6,131 nucleotides of DNA from Bacteroidales bacterium UBA5507 (GTDB lineage: Bacteria > Bacteroidota > Bacteroidia > Bacteroidales > Lentimicrobiaceae): positions 1 to 6,131 of the forward strand of contig DIOT01000040.1 in NCBI GenBank assembly GCA_002426195.1, read 5' to 3'. The translations under genes and the position numbers were made by a program. How positions within the stretch are numbered: position 1 is the first letter of the stretch; each line of letters starts with the position of its first letter. The notes under the pieces were generated by a model. The model was not told the DNA's origin. It saw only the letters and a list, made by a program, of their open reading frames with translations, and made no database searches. Of the stretch, positions 1-5,925 are shown piece after piece.

Positions 1-478
1 TCATCAAATTTGACGAAGAACCAAAATTGGTGCAAGGTGACAAATAGCACTCCTCACCATTTCTATCAATTGTTGCTCCATATCCAACTCCACAAGATCC
101 TAATTTCTGCTCTCCTCTAGTAAATTCCAAAGCTCTATTAAATAAGACATCATAATGCGTTGTTATACTACAATCAATGTCAATAAAAAGCCTAGGTCTT
201 AAATGTATTAATTTTGCATATTCGCCTATGAAGAAGGTAGGTGCAAAAGTGCAATATGATGACCAAAAAGTAGGTAAGTTCCTAAATGTACCTGACCCGA
301 AATTGGAAAAAATATGCCTAATTCCATTATTTTTTACTACAGTATGTCCAGCTTGGTGTCCTCCATTAAATCGGACAACCATCCCTCCAGGATTCTGAAT
401 TGAAAAATAGTCTGTGACTAGGCCTTTGCCTTCATCACCATAACCCAGTCCAACAATAATAATAGCCTTTCTTACCAA
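1..478 (-). CDS. Divergent adenylosuccinate synthetase-like (PurA-like) protein, partial
   Basis: The reading frame is open from a TTG at 478 to the left edge (159 codons, C-terminus missing). Its first residues, IIIVGLGYGDEGKG, match the PurA N-terminal loop (GTQWGDEGKG in E. coli), and VVRFNGGHQAGHTVV (about 34-48) matches the VVRYQGGHNAGHT segment. D15 and H45 correspond to the catalytic Asp13 and His41 of E. coli PurA. The family joins IMP and aspartate using GTP. Divergence is clear: the second conserved loop TTGRGIGP reads SCGVGYGA (128-135), and the IMP-phosphate contact Asn38 is Gln42. The catalytic Asp is retained, whereas phage PurZ enzymes, which act on dGMP, replace it (recalled knowledge). 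There is no ATG; TTG 478 gives the family-like N-terminus and a 7-nt overlap with the upstream gene's end. The fold family is confident; substrate and product are unknown, and a housekeeping PurA is unlikely. Confidence 0.85.
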   Translation of the reverse strand, partial: MVRKAIIIVGLGYGDEGKGLVTDYFSIQNPGGMVVRFNGGHQAGHTVVKNNGIRHIFSNFGSGTFRNLPTFWSSYCTFAPTFFIGEYAKLIHLRPRLFIDIDCSITTHYDVLFNRALEFTRGEQKLGSCGVGYGATIDRNGEECYLSPCTNFGSSSNLM

Positions 479-1644
479 GATGCCTGATATATCGCTGTTG
501 AAAAATCTGATGTAATAAAACAATTAGTCCCTCTTAACATTAAAAGGTCATCTTCCGCAATATTCTGAGTGAAAATTATGACTTCTTTATTTTTTGCTCT
601 TGCAAAACCGATTTCATAGACAGTTCCTATGTCTGGTGTATTCAATACTGCTAAAATTTTATCAGATTTCATTAATTGGTCAATATCACAATTTGCAATG
701 TATTCGGAATCAATTAAGGGATCCTCGGTTAGGCCAACATCATGATATGGAGAGAAAACTTCATTATCAAAATCTAATAGAATACTTCTTATCTCAGTTA
801 TCAACCATCTTTGCTCAATACTAAAGAACGGTCCAGCTAAGTATATTTTATTTTTTACGCGTTTTTTGATGGGTTCATAATCAATTACAGTCTTGAGTGG
901 CAATGTTTTAAATTTACAATAATTTGCAGTCATAAGCGATGCTATATTTGCAGATTCGAATGGAGACTTCTTCATAATCATCCAGTTTAGAGCAAAAAAT
1001 GAGGAAAAAATGTCACCAGAACCTATTGGCCATATCTCATCAGTTCTATATACTGGTATGTCTTTATGCTCACCATTAAAGAAAACTTTTGCACCTTTAG
1101 AGCCATTTTTAATCACTATAACCTCTGCATGCTGCGAAAGAAGAAGACTAAAACCGAGAGCATCCAAATCTTTTGTTTGATAATGACCCAGAATAAATGC
1201 TTCATCTCGATTTAATACAATTGCTAAGTGTTTAGTTCTACACTGTGTTTCAGAAAATTCTGTACAATTTTGTGGATCATACACTAAATATTCTGAATCA
1301 ATTTTAACATTAGCTTCGGCCATTCCAAAATATAGGAAATACTCACCGGTTAAGTCGTTTAAAACGCAGCTGTTATCACAATTTGACAAATAAGGTTTTG
1401 AAAGCGGATGCTGATAGTGAAACTGTGCTGTTTCTTGAATAATTTGATACTTGCAATTAAAGTTAAAAGTTCTTGACTTTAGTTTAGCTAAGTCATAATC
1501 AATTTCATCAATACAACTGTATAATAGGATTTCAATTTCTCTACCTGAAAGTGCGGCAGCAGCTCTTAATCCAGAACCATATAAGTCATGGTAAGTTGGT
1601 TCCTTGCAGAATTCATGATAAGTACCACCTACAATATTTAACAT
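472..1644 (-). CDS. PfkB-type kinase / nucleoside 2-deoxyribosyltransferase fusion protein
   Basis: This 390-aa protein has two enzyme domains. Residues 1 to about 255 look like a somewhat short PfkB/ribokinase-family kinase: a GGTYHE start, a YGSGLRAAAALS segment where ribokinases carry their Gly-rich sugar-binding turn, and the family signature WPIGSGDIFSSFFA (205-218), with D211 as the expected catalytic base. Residues about 264-390 look like a nucleoside 2-deoxyribosyltransferase (NDT): IYLAGPFF (267-274), a CDIDQLMKSD segment (319-328), and DIGTVYEIGFA (338-348), with E344 in the place of the NDT nucleophilic glutamate. NDTs cleave or exchange the base of deoxynucleosides or their monophosphates; PfkB enzymes phosphorylate sugars or nucleosides. 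The ATG shares one base with the stop of the upstream gene (TAATG), and the 3' end overlaps the PurA-like start, so the three are probably co-translated. A role in handling a particular purine (deoxy)nucleotide is inferred; the exact reaction is unknown. Confidence 0.87.
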   Translation of the reverse strand: MLNIVGGTYHEFCKEPTYHDLYGSGLRAAAALSGREIEILLYSCIDEIDYDLAKLKSRTFNFNCKYQIIQETAQFHYQHPLSKPYLSNCDNSCVLNDLTGEYFLYFGMAEANVKIDSEYLVYDPQNCTEFSETQCRTKHLAIVLNRDEAFILGHYQTKDLDALGFSLLLSQHAEVIVIKNGSKGAKVFFNGEHKDIPVYRTDEIWPIGSGDIFSSFFALNWMIMKKSPFESANIASLMTANYCKFKTLPLKTVIDYEPIKKRVKNKIYLAGPFFSIEQRWLITEIRSILLDFDNEVFSPYHDVGLTEDPLIDSEYIANCDIDQLMKSDKILAVLNTPDIGTVYEIGFARAKNKEVIIFTQNIAEDDLLMLRGTNCFITSDFSTAIYQASW

Positions 1645-1994
1645 TAGCTATAAAAGTATACTTTAACTAGGCAAGATGATTCTTTAATTTCTAATATAAC
1701 AGCTCTAAATGTACTACCAGCATTCAAACAGTCTATTAATAAAGATGAACCAGGGGCAGTTATATATCCACAATCACCATGTGTACCTGTTACTAAAATC
1801 TTGTTAAAAAAATAAACAACATTCAAGATATCGCCTTTCTCGTATTTTATAAAGTTTTCTTGCAGGTTTTGAAGAGATGTTATAAAAGAAACCTTATCAC
1901 AACCAATTGTCTCACCTTTGGTGATACTATTATATATCTTATCTGTATATTTCTGGTGAGGGACTTTACCACTCCCACCGCCACCACCTTTCAT
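1644..1994 (-). CDS. Small protein with Gly-rich N-terminus, unknown function
   Basis: This 116-aa protein is the first gene of the three-gene operon. It begins with a flexible run of five glycines (MKGGGGGSGK), followed by about 20 polar residues. From about residue 30 there is a compact domain of alternating hydrophobic residues, probably beta-rich: CDKVSF, GDILNVVYF, a central GDCGYITAP turn, LLIDCLNAG, then two strands, FRAVILEI and CLVKVYF. No catalytic motif, signal peptide or membrane segment is visible. The middle pattern (strand, G-x-x-GYI, then LxxCLxxG and closing strands) is faintly like HIRAN or other small nucleic-acid-binding barrels, but this is only a resemblance. I recall similar Gly-rich small hypothetical proteins but no assigned function. 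Its stop overlaps the next ATG by one base (TAATG), implying coupled translation with the kinase/NDT fusion; a binding or sensor partner role is a guess. Confidence 0.75.
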   Translation of the reverse strand: MKGGGGGSGKVPHQKYTDKIYNSITKGETIGCDKVSFITSLQNLQENFIKYEKGDILNVVYFFNKILVTGTHGDCGYITAPGSSLLIDCLNAGSTFRAVILEIKESSCLVKVYFYS

Positions 1995-2162
1995 ATTTTT
2001 TTAAATTAGTTGAACAAATTTAGCAAAAATAATTTACTAGATCACTTATTAAATAATCTAAGTTATTATTGAATTGACAATTAGTATCCTTACTTTATAT
2101 TTCAGATTAGAAACATAATGCAACAAGAAACTACAATTGGATGACAGTTGTTTTAAGAATCT
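1995..2162. other. Intergenic spacer between the endonuclease gene and the PurA-like operon
   Basis: This 168-bp, very AT-rich spacer separates the last restriction gene from the three-gene operon. It contains the candidate promoter element near 2015-2022. I see no RNA gene, no convincing terminator hairpin behind the endonuclease stop, and no small ORF with support. A 7-bp imperfect pairing around 2131-2156 is too weak to call. Confidence 0.5.
2015..2022 (-). promoter_or_regulatory. Putative Bacteroidota-type -7 element of the three-gene operon
   Basis: On the minus strand this reads TAAATTTG, a full match to the TAnnTTTG -7 element of Bacteroidota primary-sigma promoters. It lies 20 nt upstream of the ATG at 1994. 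The expected -33 TTTG about 20 nt further upstream is poor (AGTG), so this rests on one element in an AT-rich region. It would make the three genes a transcription unit separate from the restriction cluster. Confidence 0.35.
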
Positions 2163-3476
2163 TTAGTTCACTGCTAGTATATCAACCATCTCGGTGCTGT
2201 AATACAAATTTATAAGATTACCTGCCTTTATTCTAAATTGACTTCTTCGTTTAATTTTAGCAGTAGTTGATTCATTTTCCAGCTTAATACCAGGGTCATA
2301 ATAAACATTCCCATCATGAATCTGCTTCAGGAATAAGATAAAGTCAGTACCACTTCCCATTAATACTTTTCTTCCATACCTGTATTGTCTTACTGGTACT
2401 GTCCTGTTATTTGAAGGAACATAACAAGCGAGATGGTGCTTTCGATTCCAATGTTTGAGTAAGTCAGCAAAAGACCACGATGCGGCAATACTCAAATTAG
2501 AGTCAATTAAATATATTGACCCTGTCACATCTGTTATCTTGTTTGCTGATGAATCAAATCCTGTAATTTTAAGAGCTAAACCGGTATTCTTATGAGATAG
2601 AGCATTATTTCTATAAATACCTCCAAAATTCATTCTATCCTTTTTGATTCTGTCAGGATAACCATATTTTCTGATAAAAGCTTCTACACCGCTAGTACAA
2701 TAAAGTCCCCCATCAGGCTCTGGAGTCATTAAAGTAATTACTTCACTATTAAAATTGTTATCGAAATTTTTGACTCCAAATTGTTTCATCTCCCAACCCA
2801 GAAAATCAGGTTCAGCGTATCCATTTGGTTTTACATTTAATTCCGCTTCAAGGGTATAACCTCCACAATTAGGTGCATTGCACTCACGCTTATTACCATA
2901 CTTATCTAATCTCCATGAATCAATCCATCCTTGTAAATGTATTCTTTTTAGTTCATTAATTAATTGTAGCTTGTTATTTGCTTCACTCTCAATCTCTACA
3001 ATTTTAAAAACTCCTTGTGAATCAAGTGAATTCATTGAATAAAACTCAGTTGCTAACTCCGATCCTCCCGAAGCAACATATCCTAGAATATTCGATCCTG
3101 CAGTGGCGAGAAAAAGTAATCGTCCCTCCTGACGAGATGCCATAAGGGAGGATGGCGCATTTTCTGAGTTCTTAAGAAATCCGGAAAAGCGTACTTCTGG
3201 ATATTTTGGATATAGAATAAATTGAGAATGAGGGGCATGAGTTATTGCACCATCATCAGTAATCCAATAGAATTGTGTTTCTGCTTTAAATCTCTGCCTT
3301 TTCCAGTCGCCTGCATCTTCTGTTTTTATTTCTGAAACCGGGAAGATATTTAATAAGTCGAAACTACCACCAAGGTATACCTGATTCTTAGAATTGTCGT
3401 TAGGTGCCAATTCTTTGACATAAATTTTTTGGGCACCAGCACTACAAAGAATAGTCTTTAAGTTTTTTAGGTTCAT
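2163..3476 (-). CDS. MvaI/BcnI-family type II restriction endonuclease
   Basis: This 437-aa protein is the nuclease of the restriction-modification cluster. The key block lies at about 218-232 (NGYAEPDFLGWEMKQ), where D224, E229 and K231 have exactly the D-x4-E-x-K spacing of the MvaI active site (D50, E55, K57). The N-terminus (about 24-37, APNDNSKNQVYLGG), the TLMTPEPDGGLY block (248-259) and the KRRSQFRIK segment (409-417) match my recollection of long proteins annotated as MvaI/BcnI-type endonucleases. MvaI cuts CCWGG and BcnI cuts CCSGG as monomeric enzymes; the present protein is longer than either, with extra N-terminal sequence of unknown role. Its ATG lies 35 nt inside the end of the methyltransferase gene, so nuclease translation probably depends on upstream translation. 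The start is supported because the conserved N-terminal block follows directly. The family call is strong; the exact site specificity is inferred. Confidence 0.88.
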   Translation of the reverse strand: MNLKNLKTILCSAGAQKIYVKELAPNDNSKNQVYLGGSFDLLNIFPVSEIKTEDAGDWKRQRFKAETQFYWITDDGAITHAPHSQFILYPKYPEVRFSGFLKNSENAPSSLMASRQEGRLLFLATAGSNILGYVASGGSELATEFYSMNSLDSQGVFKIVEIESEANNKLQLINELKRIHLQGWIDSWRLDKYGNKRECNAPNCGGYTLEAELNVKPNGYAEPDFLGWEMKQFGVKNFDNNFNSEVITLMTPEPDGGLYCTSGVEAFIRKYGYPDRIKKDRMNFGGIYRNNALSHKNTGLALKITGFDSSANKITDVTGSIYLIDSNLSIAASWSFADLLKHWNRKHHLACYVPSNNRTVPVRQYRYGRKVLMGSGTDFILFLKQIHDGNVYYDPGIKLENESTTAKIKRRSQFRIKAGNLINLYYSTEMVDILAVN

Positions 3477-4722
3477 TCTTATGTGTATGATTATTCAAAA
3501 CAGAGGCGACCTGTTTTGCAACTGATTCTATTAGCGGTACTACTACAGAATTACCAAATTGCTTATATGCCTGGTTATCTGAAACTCCTATTATAAAATC
3601 ATCAGGATATCCCATTAACCGGGCGCATTCTCTTGGTGTAAGTCTTCTGGGGTTTTTGTCTTTCTGAGGTATCAATATTTCGGAACCGTCTTTATAATAT
3701 CTTGCGCTTAAAGTTCTGCTTATACTATTTACATTGGTCAGACCGTATCCAAATCCATTGCCTTTCTCTTTATGCTTAATTGCATAGTTCTGAAGATATG
3801 ACCATAGTTTATCACTTAAAGTGTATTTTTCTTCAGGGATTTCACATAAAATATCCGCAATTTTCTTTGAGACTTCAGGCATAAGCGGCCATCTGAAATC
3901 TTCGTTGCCATTGAATACCCTGTTATCAAATCCAACAATTATAATTCTTTCTCTGTGTTGGGGAACGAAATGCTTCCCATCCAGAACTTGATAATGAACG
4001 TTATAGTCCAGATTCTTGAGGGTATCCTGAATTATACTGAAAGTCCTCTTCTTGTCATGCGAAACAAGGTTTTTTACATTCTCCAGCATAAAGGCTTTTG
4101 GCCTCCTGGTTTGCAAAATTCTGGCTACATCAAAGAAAAGTGTTCCCTGAGTCTTATCAAGGAAACCATGTTCCCTGCCAAGGCTGTTTTTCTTTGACAC
4201 TCCAGCAATGGAAAATGGCTGACAAGGAAAACCAGCCAATAACAAATCATGATCAGGAATAAGATCCTCTTTTATTTTTGTGATGTCGCCAAACGGAACC
4301 TCTCCAAAATTCTTTTCATAAGTAATCTTAGCGAAGTTATCCCATTCAGAAGTAAATACACATTTTCCTCCTTGTCTTTGATAAGCCAGTCGTATTCCAC
4401 CAATACCAGCAAACAGATCAATAAATGTGAACTTCGGATCCTGAGGTGGGGGAAAAGGTATATCCCACTCAATAGGCAATTTTAATGCTGGATATATACC
4501 AGCATCATCACTGACACTAATATTTTCAATATCCGAAAGATATTTTGTAGTTTCCTTATTCAGGAAGCATTTACCTGCATCACTTTCAATATTTTGTAAA
4601 TAATGAGTAAGATTAGCCTGTTTATTGTCTGTGTCATTTTGCGGACTTAACCTGAACTGCTCCTTTAAGTAAGAATATTTAACCTGCTTTTTCCCGGATT
4701 TTGTATTTTCTTTAGGCCTCAT
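3442..4722 (-). CDS. dcm: DNA (cytosine-5-)-methyltransferase, Dcm-like, of the type II RM system
   Basis: This 426-aa protein transfers methyl groups from S-adenosylmethionine to C5 of cytosine, protecting host DNA from the adjacent nuclease. All main C5-methyltransferase motifs are present in order: motif I FIDLFAGIGG (100-109), motif IV GFPCQPFS with nucleophile C167, motif VI ENV (214-216), motif VIII QHRERI (255-260), motif IX RRLTPREC (359-366) and motif X QFGNSVVVP (388-396). The first roughly 95 residues are an N-terminal extension, also typical of Dcm-like enzymes. The recognition region (about 299-351), with YTLSDKLW, GNGFGYGL and SRTLSARYYKDGSEIL, closely resembles E. coli Dcm as I remember it, suggesting CCWGG or a near relative (CCNGG, CCSGG). 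The gene starts on the last base of the regulator's stop codon (TAATG) and runs 35 nt into the endonuclease gene. Confidence 0.95.
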   Translation of the reverse strand: MRPKENTKSGKKQVKYSYLKEQFRLSPQNDTDNKQANLTHYLQNIESDAGKCFLNKETTKYLSDIENISVSDDAGIYPALKLPIEWDIPFPPPQDPKFTFIDLFAGIGGIRLAYQRQGGKCVFTSEWDNFAKITYEKNFGEVPFGDITKIKEDLIPDHDLLLAGFPCQPFSIAGVSKKNSLGREHGFLDKTQGTLFFDVARILQTRRPKAFMLENVKNLVSHDKKRTFSIIQDTLKNLDYNVHYQVLDGKHFVPQHRERIIIVGFDNRVFNGNEDFRWPLMPEVSKKIADILCEIPEEKYTLSDKLWSYLQNYAIKHKEKGNGFGYGLTNVNSISRTLSARYYKDGSEILIPQKDKNPRRLTPRECARLMGYPDDFIIGVSDNQAYKQFGNSVVVPLIESVAKQVASVLNNHTHKNEPKKLKDYSL

Positions 4723-4973
4723 TATTTGTCACTTGATTGTTCCTTACCTTCAATTATGAATATTTTATCGCTGAAAAATTCTGACAGTGTCATCTTTAGA
4801 CCATCTGTTACTATCTTCTCCAGGTTTTTAACTGTTATATTGCGTTTCCCATTTTCCACATAGTTCATGTAGGTACGGTCAACTCCGGCCTGCCAGGCCA
4901 GATCTTCCTGTTTCAGGTTTTGAATTTCACGTAAAGACTTAATTCTTAAGCCTATCTTCTTTTGAATCTCCAT
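4722..4973 (-). CDS. XRE-family HTH regulator, likely controller (C) protein of the RM system
   Basis: This 83-aa protein consists almost entirely of a lambda-repressor-like helix-turn-helix domain. IGLRIKSLREIQNLKQEDLAWQAGVD is followed by the recognition helix RTYMNYVENGKRN (about 33-45) and then NLEKIVTDGLKMTLSEFF, the usual XRE layout and the size of RM controller proteins. It lies directly upstream of the methyltransferase with a one-base stop/start overlap, and just downstream of a 31-bp palindrome. It most likely binds that palindrome to time expression of itself and the two enzymes, as C proteins do in other type II systems, so that methylation can precede cutting. There is no recognisable Shine-Dalgarno sequence before the ATG. 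The fold is certain; the controller role is inferred from position and size. Confidence 0.9.
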   Translation of the reverse strand: MEIQKKIGLRIKSLREIQNLKQEDLAWQAGVDRTYMNYVENGKRNITVKNLEKIVTDGLKMTLSEFFSDKIFIIEGKEQSSDK

Positions 4974-4992
4974 AGGGGTAAAAGTAAGTTAG

Positions 4993-5023
4993 GTGGCATA
5001 TAGTACATTGTACTATATGTCAC
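4993..5023. promoter_or_regulatory. 31-bp palindromic operator upstream of the controller gene
   Basis: Two 14-nt arms, GTGGCATATAGTAC (4993-5006) and GTACTATATGTCAC (5010-5023), are inverted around the spacer ATT with a single mismatched pair (4996/5020); the inner 9 bp per side are perfect. The site lies 20 bp upstream of the XRE regulator ATG and in the gap behind vsr. A dyad of this length suits a dimeric HTH protein, most simply autoregulation by the controller. ACATTGTA occurs at the dyad centre (5005-5012) and again at 5022-5029, possibly a second, weaker half-site. A cruciform or RNA hairpin is possible but there is no T-run to suggest a terminator. Confidence 0.7.
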
Positions 5024-5052
5024 ATTGTAAGGATATAAATATTAATGAATGT

Positions 5053-5466
5053 TTATGAAATGGTAGTCAGTAAATTGTTGAAAGTAGCTTTAAAACAGGA
5101 AGGTTTCAGTTCACACTCCCAAATGGTAATAACATTCCAGCCACTTTCTCTTAGTTTTTGTTGATTATCAATATCTTTGGTAGCATTATAATTAATTTTA
5201 TCTATCCACCAGGAGGTTCGGGTCTTTGGAATTACAAAATACTTGCAGCCATTGTGCCCATGCCAGAAACAACCATGAATAAAAATTACGGTTCTATATT
5301 TTGGAAGCACAATATCAGGCTTTCCAGGAAGGTCCCTTACATGCAGACGGTATCGGTAACCTTGTGAAAATAAAAATTTACGCACCAGAAGTTCAGGTTT
5401 AGTATTCTTTCCCCTGATTCTGCTCATATTGTAACTTCGTGTCGCCCTATCGTGAACATCAGCCAT
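5053..5466 (-). CDS. vsr: Very short patch repair (Vsr) mismatch endonuclease
   Basis: This 137-aa protein nicks DNA 5' of the T in T:G mismatches that arise when 5-methylcytosine deaminates, initiating short-patch repair at methylase sites. The opening MADVHDRATRSYNMSRIRGKNTKPE is the canonical Vsr start, which fixes the ATG. Numbering follows E. coli Vsr closely: E25, catalytic D51 in GKPDIVLP, and IFIHGCFWHGH (61-71) containing the F67/W68 intercalation residues and H69. Zinc ligands are conserved as C66, H71, C74 and C118. The E. coli T63 is Ile here. It is a little shorter than E. coli Vsr (156 aa), losing C-terminal tail only. It lies on the same strand as the C5 methyltransferase and 79 bp upstream of the regulator, as expected for a gene that offsets the mutagenic cost of 5mC. 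Confidence 0.95.
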   Translation of the reverse strand: MADVHDRATRSYNMSRIRGKNTKPELLVRKFLFSQGYRYRLHVRDLPGKPDIVLPKYRTVIFIHGCFWHGHNGCKYFVIPKTRTSWWIDKINYNATKDIDNQQKLRESGWNVITIWECELKPSCFKATFNNLLTTIS

Positions 5467-5641
5467 TTAACAAAGATACTTATTTGTATAAGAGATCACA
5501 TTTGCTGACAACCAAATAACAGCTCACTTTTCGACTGTTCGAAGTTTATCTCATTCACAATTCTTATTTCGGCACATCTGTGCAAAGTACCGATTGATGG
5601 CTTCAGTCTGAACTACCAATCTATAAGATGACTAATTTACT
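5467..5641. other. Intergenic spacer upstream of vsr
   Basis: This spacer of about 175 bp lies between the vsr start and the terminator of the antitoxin module. It probably holds the vsr promoter. A small dyad, TTCGA-CTGT-TCGAA (5530-5543), is visible but has no associated T-run or clear partner protein. I see no tRNA, no other RNA gene and no supported ORF. Confidence 0.45.
5471..5478 (-). promoter_or_regulatory. Possible -7 promoter element for vsr
   Basis: On the minus strand this reads TATCTTTG, a full match to TAnnTTTG. It ends only 4 nt before the vsr ATG, so a transcript from it would be almost leaderless. There is no TTTG at the usual 19-21 nt spacing upstream. I regard it as weak. 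Confidence 0.22.
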
Positions 5642-5671
5642 AAAAAAATGTATTCAGGATTCTTTATCCTG
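5642..5671 (-). terminator. Weak intrinsic terminator after the HigA-like gene
   Basis: On the minus strand, CAGGAT-AAAGA-ATCCTG forms a 6-bp perfect stem with a 5-nt loop (5671-5655), followed after six bases by seven T residues (5648-5642). The stem overlaps the stop codon of the antitoxin's frame-restored 3' end (5656-5654), which suggests that the ancestral gene ended here rather than at 5704. The short stem and the gap before the T-run make it a modest terminator. Confidence 0.5.
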
Positions 5672-5925
5672 TTTCATCCATTGTCGGTAATTCTTGTCAA
5701 GAGTCAACCAGTATTGAGGTGACATTTTAGACAGGACCCCAGCTTTGCAGCGACTTCTCTTTTTAATGGCTGTTTACCCAGCATGATGCGATTCAATTGA
5801 GGAATGGATATATCTAATTTGTTGGCGAGTTCTTCTGGTGTGAGCTCACGAATTGTCATTTGTTCTTTAATGTAATATCCCAGGCTGAATTTTCTGGCTG
5901 CTCTTAATTCATTAATTGCCCTCAT
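5654..5925 (-). pseudogene. higA: HigA-like HTH antitoxin with a -1 frameshift near its 3' end
   Basis: The frame starting at ATG 5925 encodes 73 aa and stops at 5704. Its core, YYIKEQMTIRELTPEELANKL followed by DISIPQLNRIMLGKQPLKREVAAKLGSCLK, is an XRE helix-turn-helix of the HigA antitoxin type. HigA proteins normally continue with SPEFWLNLQ-like sequence, but this frame ends in CHLNTG. In the -1 frame, starting at 5725, the DNA encodes MSPQYWLTLDKNYRQWMKQ and a few more residues, the expected HigA tail, stopping at 5654. Joining the frames at the four-A run (5728-5725) gives about 90 aa, a normal HigA length. A lost A is the simplest explanation; programmed slippage is less likely but possible. 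The 5925 start is preferred over the in-frame ATG at 6009 because it has GGGGGAG just upstream and shares a base with the preceding ORF's stop (TGATG). The HTH may still be made as a truncated protein. Confidence 0.72.

Noticed and set aside
177..398. Plus-strand ORF of 73 aa
   Set aside because: It lies antisense to the PurA-like gene, whose minus-strand frame has clear family motifs; the plus-strand product shows no recognisable pattern.
1..478. PurZ (aminoadenine, Z-genome) identity for the PurA-like gene
   Set aside because: PurZ replaces the catalytic Asp of the GDEGKG loop, but this protein keeps it, and no other Z-genome genes are visible.
594..824. Plus-strand ORF of 76 aa
   Set aside because: Antisense shadow of the NDT domain of the fusion gene.
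2131..2156. Possible terminator hairpin behind the endonuclease gene
   Set aside because: The pairing is about 7 bp, AT-rich, with a mismatch and no following T-run on the minus strand.
3955..4485. Two plus-strand ORFs and one extra minus-strand ORF of 66-80 aa
   Set aside because: All lie inside the methyltransferase gene, whose motifs I-X are continuous in its own frame.
5158..5367. Plus-strand ORF of 69 aa
   Set aside because: Antisense to vsr, which has intact catalytic and zinc residues.
5530..5543. TTCGA-CTGT-TCGAA inverted repeat as an operator or terminator
   Set aside because: The arms are only 5 bp, with no T-run and no clear cognate regulator; such dyads occur by chance.
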